Shown: positions 21,087 through 32,093 of the stretch, one piece after another
Layout: each line of letters opens with the position of its first letter
How positions within the stretch are numbered: position 1 is the first letter of the stretch
Assembly: GCF_947623445.1 (NCBI RefSeq)
Contig: NC_135244.1
Location: forward strand, 17,174,860-17,238,859
DNA from: Clavelina lepadiformis
Taxonomy: Eukaryota > Chordata > Ascidiacea > Aplousobranchia > Clavelinidae
DNA length: 64,000 nt
Direction: 5' to 3'
Translations under genes and position numbers: made by a program
Notes under the pieces: model-generated
Seen by the model: only the letters and a program-made list of their open reading frames with translations
The model's database searches: none
Told to the model about the DNA's origin: nothing

Positions 21087-23207
21087 ATGGAATTACTACA
21101 GGCTACCTTAAACTAATTCTAAGTCACTGAGTGAAATAACCAGGTATTTCTGAGGTTTTGGACGGAAAACGGTTTGTTCCTATGACAATCAATTTAGTTT
21201 CACCATATTTTGTATTTGATCGTTGTATGCGAAACATATAGGCTACTTCGCTACTGCAAGGCAAATAATTAACTAAAGGGCGGTTTTATAAATCTTTTTC
21301 GTGAAAATACCAGGATTTAGCTTACGCAAGTTTATATCTCATGCGTTCAGTGGACTTACAGTGAAAAACATCGGTAGCGACAGCTTGGTGCACAACCTTA
21401 CGTAAGTCCCGAACTGCATTCTTTCACTCCTGGAATCTTCGGGCTGGCAAATAGTTTAAATCACGTAATAACTTAATAAGAATTCTATCTGAGAACATTC
21501 AGTAATTTCTTCAAATTTCTTTGATACTATGTTGCCTAAACTAATCCAAAGTATTAAAAGTATTCTAAAGTATTAAAATTTTTGACAATATACTACCTGA
21601 AAGTGCCTCTATAGTTTGTATGAGGGGTTACGCCGAAGTAAGTAGCCTTTACTATTGGCTTTATTTCTTTTCTTTCGTGCAACTTCACAAGAAAATAAAC
21701 AACAAGAATTGGATTATTAGATAAGACAAATGGTAACATCATGGCCAACGTTTAAACCTTGATATCTGCAAACAACCATGCAAGAAATAGGCCTATATAG
21801 TGGTAGTACACCCACAAGGTTTGTTTTTGAGGCAAATAAAAGCTGGATATAGGCTACGAAACAGTAGGAAAAAACAAATCACACTATCATTATTGTTGTA
21901 TTTTCTGTGGGCAAAATGTAGTTTCGTGATAACAAACATCAACATTGATCGTTATAAACAGAGCACAACTTGAGGACCGAAAAATTTTTTTCGTTTATCA
22001 GGTCATGTTTATAAATTTTTAATGTGGTCTTAACACTTCGCCGCAAACCACGTTCCTTGCAGGCTGAAAGCAGTGCAATCCTATTATAGACTCTGGTTTG
22101 AGACAAAGAAAATCTATTTTTTTCTCTAGTCGGTTACGCAACAACCAATACAAAACGTAACCTATCTACTGAAAACATGCAAGAAATTAATCAGCAGTGA
22201 ACCGGTATGTTGTATCTTAGAAACCTAATAGCCTAGATTATACATCAACCTGCGACATCGATCAGTGGAAAAAACAAACCAGGTATGAATTTGTTTGTTG
22301 AATAAGTGATGCTATCAGCAAAAAGACACGGTGACACTTTATACGAGCAGGCTATACTATTGAAAAAAAGGGCAGATCTTTATAAGGTAGGCCTATATAA
22401 GTTATAAAAAGTGATTTTTTAAGTTTCTTAGCAACTATTTAGATTCTTATTGCCATAGTATTTATATATAAGCAACTATTATATATACTTTTAGCAACAT
22501 AGCATGCTTATGATTAATTTATGTGCATATAATCTATATGGACGTCGCTGAAGCGTGCTGCAACATGCAAAGAAACAAAAGTAATGCGGGAAATTGGAAA
22601 ATTATATCAAACAATCAGATGTCGGAGAACGAACCCGTAGAGAATCGATAAGAGCAGCGAAAATTACGGTCAAGTGCGAATAGGCTAATCTTGTAATAAC
22701 AATTTTACATTTGCTTTTTTCGCTTTTGAAAATTGCAATTATGCGCATGACGAAGCTTATAACTTATTGGCTAATCAATATACAAGATTAATAATCTCAG
22801 GTTATGTCGACCAGTAATGCATAATATTTTCCAGCGTACATAAAAGAATGTTTTTTCAGATGCATGCCGACCTGCTAGGTGTTACTGTATATATTACATA
22901 AAACATACTGATAAATTGCCTAGAATTCAACCTGCAAGCATAGAAGAGAATAACTTTAGATAAACAATATTCGCATCTGATGTAATCTGGATAAGAATTA
23001 TGTCATAAAACACAATGCAAATTAGTAAGGATAGATCCCGAAAGACGTTTGATGAGAAATAGCAAGGCTATTGACAATCGTGTGCCAGCAGTGTAAACGT
23101 TTACAAGGTTGACAAATTGCAGTTTGCGCACAAAGTGAAAAACGGCAAACCCATCAAAAGTTTTTTTTAACAAGACTCAAACAACTATTAACTTAAGAGA
23201 CAGTTTT
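21087..23207. other. Intergenic, no gene seen
   Basis: AT-rich sequence with two TAGGCCTA palindromes (21788-21795, 22388-22395). No sustained coding frame, and no repeat family that I can match elsewhere in the window. Confidence 0.6.
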
Positions 23208-23869
23208 ATGTCAAACGCCAACCAAGAGATGTTATCTGACGAAGTGTGCAGCGTTTGCGGCAACAATAAAAATACCAAAGCAATCAAAGAATACTTTGCT
23301 TCTTCATCAAAGTATCCTGTGATGCAAAGTGTTTCGTCGGAGAAGAGATTTTTTGAAAGAGGAGCGTACTCTTCCACAAACGAAGCTGACCTGCTTGAAA
23401 AATTGATGATATGTAGATCAAAGGGCGAACCGCACGGTAAGCAATGTGAGGTTGAAACTTTGAGTTATACTACGATTATACGTCAACCGACTTCCGGGCA
23501 AAGTTATCGAATTAAGAATCAACATACGATCCTCCCGTTGAGTTTTCAAGTGTCTACGGTTAGTAACGGGGCTCCGTGTCCGAATTCGCCAAAAACTTTC
23601 TCCATGAGTAATTTTGATTCTTCTGCTACTCTAAAATCAAAGACAAGATTCTCATTTTGTTGGGACTGCTTCGCTTTTCCCGATCGAGGTGACTTTGACT
23701 CAATCGATCCAGGTGTGACATGGCGTATGAGTTAATTAAGTTTCCTGTAGTTGTGACGTGGTTAGCGTTAAATTTCATAAAACATTTAAATTATTCCGCA
23801 GACAGAGAGTTTGATGAACATGACTCGGACCTAAACTTTTATTCTGAAGAAGAAGGAAGCATTGAATGA
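23208..23869 (+). CDS. Unrecognised small protein with C-terminal FSFCWDC motif and acidic tail (gene B)
   Basis: Two exons: 23208-23712 (ATG; ends CCA G|GTGTGA) and 23802-23869 (stop TGA), phase 1, giving 190 aa. The N-terminus has a CxxC (EVCSVCGNN). The middle is Ser/Thr/Lys-rich without hydrophobic spans. Exon 1 closes with PNSPKTFSMSNFDSS ... FSFCWDCFAFPDRGDFDS and exon 2 is a short acidic tail (EFDEHDSDLNFYSEEEGSIE). I recognise no domain. The FS-x-C-W-x-C element, the phase-1 intron soon after it and an acidic Ser-rich last exon are all shared with gene A at 15999-17536, suggesting diverged tandem paralogues around the METTL24-like gene (inference; overall similarity is weak). Confidence 0.62.
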
Positions 23870-23955
23870 ACGAATCGTCGTAAACTGAAGAGAAAGCGTA
23901 TATCCTTGTTACACTACTGTGGTGCAAATTTATGTTCGTATTCATATAGGCCTGT

Positions 23956-23961
23956 AATAAA
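23956..23961 (+). terminator. Poly(A) signal of gene B
   Basis: AATAAA 87 bases after the stop codon of the 23208-23869 gene, on the coding strand. Position and sequence fit a cleavage/polyadenylation signal. Confidence 0.6.
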
Positions 23962-24796
23962 TGTGTATTTGTCGGCGGCTTGCGTATATTTCTTCATTTT
24001 AATATCAAGTTTTTATGATTTCTGATCTATTGTAATTTAGGCCTACAGGGCACAATTTCGACGTAAAACGAGTCGGTCACAACCATAACACGGCCTTAAA
24101 CGTTAAGGCCTTACATCGACCAAATTAAGAGTTACAACTCGCGATCTCCTTCGAAGCAAATACAACAAAAAACATTTTCTTTTGATCGGACGATAACTTT
24201 GAAAGCATATTATTACACTGCGCTTTGTAGAAAGTCTTAAAAACGCGTCGTTTGTAGAACAATAAACTCTTAACAAAAACACTATCATCCATTGTACGAA
24301 TAACACCTTTCCTCCAAAGCGAACAGAAGGCCACCGTTACCGTTCATATAAGAGAGTCTGTGTTTATACAGGTTATGATAACCATTTACACTGTACTTTC
24401 AACACTTTCTTTTAAACCTACACATCAAGCTGAAAGAAATGGGCATTAGACGAACGAAGTGTTTGTTTTGTTTACTTTGCGAAGTGGCTAAGACATGGGA
24501 ATTGGTAAGAGTTACGGTAGAATTGCCTCGCGGTAAGCACAGTAAATAAAATGAACTTATATAACACATTTAAGTTTTTTTAAAGATATCTTACATACGA
24601 CTTATCAATCACAGTGCTGTGGTAGTGTAGTAATGGGTTTTTGGAAACTTGTACGTTCATCAATGAATGGTACAATGACTTTCTATGTGTCTACTGGGGC
24701 AAGCGCAAAAATCTACTGTTACAAAAGCATAAAAGTAAAACTGGTTGATTGTCTTCTGCACAGCACAGTGAGGCATTTATCACGTAAGTGACATCA
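23962..24796. other. Spacer between gene B and PSMD10 (convergent 3' ends)
   Basis: Overlapping minus-strand open frames at 24103-24334 lack any recognisable domain. A short plus-strand frame at about 24438 (MGIRRTKCLFCLLCEV...) ends at a donor-like TTG|GTAAGA but has no identified partner exon. The remainder looks non-coding. Confidence 0.45.
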
Positions 24797-26782
24797 TCAT
24801 CCACCACGATATTTCTTCAGCTGCGATTTCATCGTCTCGGTCGCAAGCCTCATCGGCGTCTTTTCCTCCTAAATTGTAATGAACATCTTTCTTTAAATGT
24901 TATATCAAAAAAATTGCTATGCTTAACTAACACCGGAATGAAACCTGAAGCCTCTGTATTACCCTGTTACGAATGGAACAATCGGCACCAGCTTCCAACA
25001 ATAAGCGCGCATCAGCAAGCCTATCTTCATCACAAGCAAGATGCCTAATAGTAAGAAGAAATTCCATTTTAATTTTAAAGTTTGAGAAATTCTACTGGTT
25101 TACTTTAATTGGACAGCATTTATGACATAATATTAATTCCTGTTTGAGCTGCTCAGTTCTTGAATCCAATCATGCACGAGCTTTATCAACAACTACTGAA
25201 CCACAATCAAATTAACACAGTCTGCGTAGCGTATAACCTAATGAAAATCTAGGAGCTGAAATCAGGTGCGTAAGCACAAACACATCAGCGATTACAGTAG
25301 GCTGCTGTTCTTTAACTTGGGACGTAAATAAATTTAAGGCCATAGCCAGGGTTAATTTTTTATGGAGGCATATATGTTAATTAGTCCCTGACTAGACATG
25401 TTGTAAAATACTAGAATTCCAAAAATTTTATGGAAGCAAGTCAATTATTTACCTCAATGTAGCTATGGCCTAGTTTGTAATAAATCTATATTGTGTTACA
25501 GCTTTTCAACTAACTTAAAATGAATAGTTTATTATTTTCTCAACACACAGAGTAGCAGTTTGCTGCAAGAGCAGCAGTTGGCTGTAACAGTATTAACAGT
25601 ATTCTCAAACAAATGCAAAAATGTTTAAAGCTTAAGTTACTTAGATGGGAACCAAAACAAAAACCCAGACTTACAGTGGGGTGTTTCCTTCTGAATCCTG
25701 AGCATTAACATTTGCACTGTGAGCAAGTAGGAGTTGTACTAATTTAGTGTTCCCTTTTGAGGCACATCGGTGAAGAGGGGTAGCCTCATAATTGTCTGAA
25801 GCATCTGGGTCTGCTCCACGAGCAAGCAATGCCTTGGCAACTTCCATTCGATTTTTTGAAGCAGCGTAATGTAGTGGGGTCTGGCCGGTATTGTTTTTGC
25901 AGTTAATTTTAGCACCACGAGAAAGAATCGTTGTGAGAATGGCTTCATTCCCAACAGAAGCAGCTATGTGAATGGGAGCCCAATGACTCTGAATATTTCC
26001 ATACAAAGAAAGGTAAACGTAAAATTTAGAAAGTTTCAAAAGAGATACAATAAAGATGCATTTAAAAAGTAGGTAGTCAATCATAACATGTTGTTAAAAT
26101 AACATTAACTGGCTTACATCATCAATGCTATTAACACTGGCACTGTTGTCAACTAAAAAATCAACAATGTCTCTCTTTCCTGCTGAAACAGCCCAATGCA
26201 ATGGTGTACGATCTGTCTGTAACACAGTAACAAGAATATTTTATATGTTCCTAAATTTGGTTGTCTTTCTCTCTCACATTGCAATCCAGTTCATCCTCTC
26301 AAAAGGGTTTTGGGACCTAAATTTGTTTCTTAAATATAAAATAACATTTGTTTCTAATGATAAAACTAATCAACAACTACTAAGTATTATACTGATTGTA
26401 AACAACTTAGAATTTCAGAAATGTTTCAATTTATTCAATTGGAAACAAGCCAAAATTGAGCAAAATTTATTTTCAAATAAACAAATAACACGTACAGTTA
26501 TCAGCTATGTGCAAAATGTTAAACATTAAAACCACAAAACAATAGATGCACTTTAATGAAATGCGAATGCTGAAATTCCACTTATATATAGACTAACGAA
26601 CAAATCTTGAAAATACTTCCCAAGCAAGCACCATAGGCTAATAAGCTAGGGCTGCTAGGTTTAGTTACCTGATCCTTAACATTTACAGCTCCTGGATTTT
26701 CTTTAATTTTGTATGCCAACAATGCCATTTGACCATCATAAGCCAGATTGCATATTTCATTGTCTGAGACCCCAGCAGACAT
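24797..26782 (-). CDS. PSMD10: 26S proteasome assembly chaperone PSMD10 (gankyrin / p28)
   Basis: Ankyrin-repeat chaperone that binds the C-terminal part of the ATPase subunit Rpt3 (PSMC4) during assembly of the 19S regulatory particle; the vertebrate protein also contacts cell-cycle regulators. Five coding exons, 5' to 3': 26669-26782, 26118-26216, 25675-25988, 24963-25044, 24797-24868. Total 681 nt, 226 aa, the same length as human gankyrin, with all phases consistent. It starts MSAGVSDNEICNLAYDGQM. Ankyrin repeats are visible as TPLHWAVSAGKRDIVDFL, WAPIHIAASVGNEAI, TPLHYAASKNRMEVAKALL, ATPLHRCASKGNTKLVQLLL and LHLACDEDRLADARLLLEAG. It ends EEKTPMRLATETMKSQLKKY, matching the family's EEKTP(L)Q(V)A C-terminal repeat. 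No signal peptide; cytosolic/nuclear. Nothing is disrupted. Confidence 0.96.
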
Positions 26783-27420
26783 TTTCTAAAATGCTAAATT
26801 TCCACCACCACCTTACTTAAGAAAATTAATTGCTAAAAAAAAAGATTCCAGTTTAAGCAGTAACAATATCAATAATCTTATCAAGCACAACTTATGCTAG
26901 ATATATAGCTACAGATTTTTAACTTAGTATTTGCCTTCATTACCATGCCACTAAATGTATCTTTATAAGTCCTTTTTTATTAGCTGATTGGTAGTTGCCA
27001 CACCGCATCAGTATCTAATTTAATATAACTTATTTTCTTAGATATTTTTGTGCTGGTCGGCACTGTTTTGTCATTTTTATAATTTTTTCTCAACTTGTTC
27101 ATTGTGTGTAAGGTTTATATTAATTAAGTTAGATCATTTGGTTACATTATTCTTGCACCTTACAAGTCCTGGAGCTTTGCTACTCTTTCTTGCTCATTGT
27201 TTGTTGGTGGATTTGTTATTTTATCACGCTATAATGGTTACCATTTTATTTTTTGTTTTTTCACACACAACGACAAAAATTAAACAACACAATACAATAT
27301 TTCAACCATATTAAGTGCTGATTGGTATTAATGATCAGCATGAGTCGGTGGGTGTATCATATCTCAGTGGCTTGGTTCTTGTATAAAAATTCATCATGAT
27401 GGTTGTGCACTATAGAGCCT

Positions 27421-27580
27421 GACCGAAAAGTACAGTAGTTTTTGACAAGAAGTCGTGCGTCTAAACACGCAAATGTTGGCAGATGACGAGCACTGAAGCC
27501 TCAATTCTTTGTATATTTACTTTAAATTGGCGTACAAACAACCAGTTTTACTTTAGTTATTTATTATAAATCGGCGTACT
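27421..27580 (+). repeat. Dispersed repeat family A, copy 2
   Basis: Shares TTTGACAAGAAGTCGTGCGT with copy 3 (TTTGACAAGAAATTGTGCGT), GCACTGAAGCCTCAATTCTT with both others, and TAAATTGGCGTACAAACAAC with copy 1. Ends approximate. Confidence 0.65.
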
Positions 27581-27856
27581 GCGTGACATATTAATCAATC
27601 TTGTGCATACAGGTACAACACTTTCCACTATGGCACTAAACTAAAACCCAATTTATAGCAACAGAATATTGTCTTATTTCTTACAACACCGCAACTGCAC
27701 CACTGTCTGGCTGTTAGTTAACAGTAATAATGTTGCAGAATAATTTTAACCCAAGCTCTTGGGACTTTGACGCTCGTTAATTGTGAACCATAGTGGAAAG
27801 TTGGGCACGTGCACGCACAACATTTTTTACCAAGCAAAATCTGGGCTAGAATGAAA

Positions 27857-27943
27857 GTGAACAATCACAGGATGCCTTTTTATACTAGACCACAGCTACT
27901 CAAATTGTGACGTCACCTGGTTACGCACTTGTATACAAGACCG
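27857..27943 (-). mobile_element. Short MITE-like family B, copy 3 (inverted)
   Basis: Its reverse complement matches the 12415-12516 copy: TATACAAGTGCGTAACC, GTCACAATTTGAGTAGCTG and GGTCTAGTATA in the same order and spacing. It contains TGACGTCA where copy 2 has TGACATTA. Confidence 0.6.
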
Positions 27944-30439
27944 GCAAAATGTAGCCTACGCCTGAATTCTTATATGCGCACACGCGTTTTACGATTCAAT
28001 AATAAGACTTAGCCTAAACGCTCAACAGCCAATACTATTAACTATTAAGATCTAAGCTAATCTGATTGATATCTTTTATGCGAATACAAGTACACTTGGG
28101 CATCATTTATGTACATAAAAACGATTAATGGTGCAATATAATTTGGGCTACCCTTGCGCAGTAAGCTGAACTCCCATACCGTAAACCATAGAGGCCTATA
28201 TTGCTAACTAAACTACCACAAAACGCAATCCTAGTGGATTACCTTATTAAAAACTTTTAGTGGATAGTGAGTAGTGACCACTAGAGAGCAAAGTTCTTAC
28301 ATATATTTATATTTATTTTATTTACATATAGTATACTTATTTTCTGAATGTCGGCGAAGTAGGCAAACTTATTTTCAAAAAAGAACACTTTCCTGTTTTC
28401 ACTTCACGACTCCCGTGCGTGATCAGCAATAATTGAACTTATCGATAATTATGTTATTCAAGTTTAAACTCTAAAAACATTCTAATTAAGGAAATACTGT
28501 AAAATACCGATTTTACTGTAAGTTATTGTTCCCTTGTAAATCACATATTAAGCACTCCTCGATAACTTATACAGTACTACTAACTTTTGAGTTCCAAACG
28601 AAAAATCTACCTGACTGTCTACAAAGCATTTACATTAAGCAGAGGATTTAATTACCATTCACGTTTTTATTCCTGCATTGAATTTTTCAACTTTTACAAT
28701 GAGCAACCCATAAACTAAATCACAAATGGGATAAAACTTTTACTATCTGCACTCTGCATACGATGTTTTTTCTTTTCTGCTATAGTCTACCGCACTGTAA
28801 CCCATTTGCAATGATTATGTTTGAAATGTAATATTTTTTGCCATTGACTGTGTGGAACAAAATGTACAATGCTAACCTCGTTGTAGGCTGGTCAAACAAG
28901 AAATGTGAAAAATATAAAAAAGAGATTTTAGAAAGTTTTCTTAAACTTCAAGGATTCATTGGAACTAAAAAACGAGGTTAAGAACCTTTACGAGAAATTA
29001 ATTCCATTGTTAATCATAAGAGAATATTTTTGCTCCAGTCACAGCAGGATTTCTAGTGCCGTCCTTCACAGAGAATCGTTGAAGACAACCACAAAAGAAC
29101 CCGTTATTTTCACGCAAGTAAAGAAGAAAAATATTTTCCCCTCCGAGAAATGTATAGTTTCGGTCCTGATCATTGCACGTTAATAACGATAGTTTTATTA
29201 GCACAAAATAATTCAGTAAGTTTTAAAGTCAAGGCCTATTAAAAAAATCTTAAATGGCCCGTGTATAAATCGTTTCTATAATGGATTTTTGAGGGAAATC
29301 CACGCAAACGAGTACAACTTAGTTAGGCATTTAACTTGAGTCTACCTCCAGTTTTCGAAATCCATCACTGACAAATAGGCATAAATGCTGTGTGTATGAT
29401 ACATGACTTGCAAAAGTTAAGATAAGTTAATATTTAATAGCATTTTTCCTGTTTTCTACTACTTTTAAACAAACGAATTTCGCAAGATATAAAAGCATAT
29501 CGTTTTGTTTCGTGGCCTTTGCAACTTTGACTTTCCGAAAACTAGGCATTCCATCTGGGTTTGATCTTTGATGGCTATGCTGAACTTTTAACGCATGATC
29601 TCTGGTTCGTCGAATTATGCAAGCACGTCTTATCGTAATACAAGTTTAGCACTATACTTTAGCGTCGAATGCAAAAGAATGAACAACATAATAAGAATTG
29701 CAAGATATAGTAGAGTCAAACCTATCATATATGTTCAAGAAGATCACAACTTATGCAGTAAAATAAATCACGTTTCAGATGTTAGTACGTAATGAGTTAG
29801 TGGTGCAGTGAACGTTGATGTTGTCAAATTCTCGGACAGATAGCGGTAGGAATATGGCGAACTTATGTTGTTATAGGTTAATCCGAGAGGTATATGTTCA
29901 GGTATATGCTACTGTTAGAATCCTTGCTTAAGTTATATAGGCTATTAATTAATACATAAGCTCATCTGTGATTTATTGGAGACTACTCGTTAATTGTTTG
30001 TGAGGATTTGTTTTATTGTGCTATTACCATAACAGTTAGCATCCTAACTTTCTCTTCGCGCAGTTAACGGCGAATAAACAATAAACTAATGCCTCGAGAG
30101 CTCAAAACGTGGTATAAGTTTAGTAGAAAGTTTGGACAAATAACAAACAATCACGCAGCAGTTAAAATGCGTACTTTTTACACAAAACACAAAGAAATAA
30201 AAAGGGCTAACCAGAGACAAATAATAATGCTTTGTTGGCCACCTTTGGAGTAGGTTACATTAAGCGAGAAAACTGTGCAAAAGAAAAACCTTTCAGGCCT
30301 GAACAACTTGGGATCTCCAAGAGGCCAGAATATCACTAATAACTGCCTTAAAAAAAATCTAAAGAAGACTGTTAAGGATGTTTTTCTTAGGTCAGTGTAA
30401 GGACTAATTTTAGCCTCTGCTTGGATTGAAGCTATGCTT

Positions 30440-30858
30440 ATACCCACAGGTCGGCAGTCGGTACTTTGAAAGTACCGTCGATTCCTGTTATATTAGGTAC
30501 TATTTCAAAAAAGTAGTTCGGTACTTTGTCGATACTCGGTACCGGTACTTTTTGTGTAAAAGAAGTTGCTGCAAATGCATTGTTTGCGGCTATTGTATGC
30601 TCCCGGTAAAGATTACTCCAGGCCAAAATATACGAGACGTTAATCGCTTGCAATTGTACTTGACATTTCTAGATTAAAAAAGATCAACAGATGCTAAAAT
30701 TTTGAAATTATCACGTGAAAGGTACCAAGTAACGAAACCGACAGAAATTTCTTGAAAAAATTAATTTGGTATAGAGATTTGGTACTTTTTTCAAAGTCAT
30801 TGACATTTTTCAAAAGTACGGACGGAACCGGTATCGGTACTGCCCACTTATGCCCATA
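30440..30858. repeat. GTACC-rich repeat family C, copy 1
   Basis: Dense in GGTAC/GTACC motifs. The left edge reads CGGCAGTCGGTACTTTG and the right edge CGGTATCGGTACTGCC, a partial inverted pair suggesting a MITE. It contains TTTCAAAAAAGTAGTTCGGT, nearly identical to TTTCAAAAAAGTAGTCCGGC in the 48935-49070 copy. No target duplication was found. Confidence 0.55.
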
Positions 30859-31586
30859 CTATAACAAGACTTGCATCAATCCAAGGATAAATTTTTGATA
30901 CTATAACATACTTAGCAAAACTTTTGGGCTTAATAGACGTGCTATTATTGTTAACAGCACTTATTACCCATTTTATTTTCGGGTACGTTTTAGCGTTGGC
31001 CTTTCGGCTTTGTCGCTTTTTTCCGTTTATTAGTTCGCCGCATGTTAGTAATAACCGGCTTTATTGTTTCATCCCCGTTGCACTATTGACATAAAATAAA
31101 ATGATATTGATTGGCAATGGGAAAAGTATCAAAATTTGTCTAAGTATTGTATAAGTATATAAATATAATGGAAACTCACAGTAAACGTTACTCGAATATT
31201 TAGCCTTAGATGAAATGTTTCATCTTATACCTGTCACAGCGCCAAGAAATCAAAGATAATATGCTACAATAGACATCGTATAACCTTCCACTAGCTTGGA
31301 TCGTTGAGTTTTGCATGTGCCCGCCATGTTCATTTTTTGGATAATTTGTGCAGAGTGACTATTTCTCCACAAGTAGCTCACGCAGCTCATAGTTAAAGAT
31401 AAGCGGTTAGCCTAGGAGAATGGGTAAGCAAAAAGTTGGTTTAAGCTATTTGGAGTTGAATTGTAGTTAGATTTAGATTGGAAGGAAGAATTAGGTTACT
31501 AAGCCTATGTTATAACATTAGCATGTAATTTAGGTTAAAAAAGAAACCATGAAAAAAATAGCTTTGAACGATTTTTAGGGCCTGGT

Positions 31587-31673
31587 GATGATGTGCACAA
31601 CCAAATGGCGTCACAAGAGTAGTTAGGGTCTAGTATACTATGTATTCTGTGGTTGTGCACCTGCATTAGACCC
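31587..31673 (+). mobile_element. Short MITE-like family B, copy 4 (upstream of SNRPA1)
   Basis: Contains GGCGTCACAAGAGTAGTTAG, GGGTCTAGTATACTATG and GGTTGTGCACCTGCATTAGA, aligning with the central and right parts of the other family B copies. It lies about 420 bp upstream of the SNRPA1 start codon. Confidence 0.55.
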
Positions 31674-32093
31674 GATTTTTGCGTCTCCTATATATTTCTG
31701 CACATTGACCTGAAGGTGAATGGAAAGGAGTTATGAGGTAACAGAGAAAGAATTTTGACGTAATATTCCTCAATACGCGATTCGGATATGAGAGTGCCAA
31801 GTAAAAGACACCCCGACTTTTTTTGGTGAAATAGTGTCAGCCTAATTTGTGCTTCTAAGTTGTAGGCTAGGGCTGTAGGGTGTAGTTTGTTTATAGGTTT
31901 AGGTGATACGTAAAACGTTGCCAGACATTCCGTAGGTATCATATATAAAAAAAGATATTTCAGTATTTTGCAGATTCCTGGTTTAAATATGCATTATACG
32001 GTAGCTTCTATAAAAATTTCCCTAATTTGCTTTTATGGCTGTTTTTCAGACGTGCTGTCGTGAATTTTATATAATCTGATAATTTCCTTCAAA

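Larger units (their letters stand above)
26783..32093. other. Intergenic region between PSMD10 and SNRPA1, repeat-rich
   Basis: Divergent upstream region of PSMD10 (minus) and SNRPA1 (plus). It contains copies of repeat families A (27421-27580), B (27857-27943 and 31587-31673) and C (30440-30858), plus an inverted pair CACTTTCCACTATGG / CCATAGTGGAAAGT at about 27619-27633 and 27789-27802. A plus frame at 28959-29183 (about 74 codons) follows an acceptor-like site but has no recognisable domain. I see no other gene. Confidence 0.5.

Noticed and set aside
24103-24334. Two overlapping minus-strand frames
   Set aside because: Out of frame with each other, no domain, no splice continuity with PSMD10, and no homologous content recognised.
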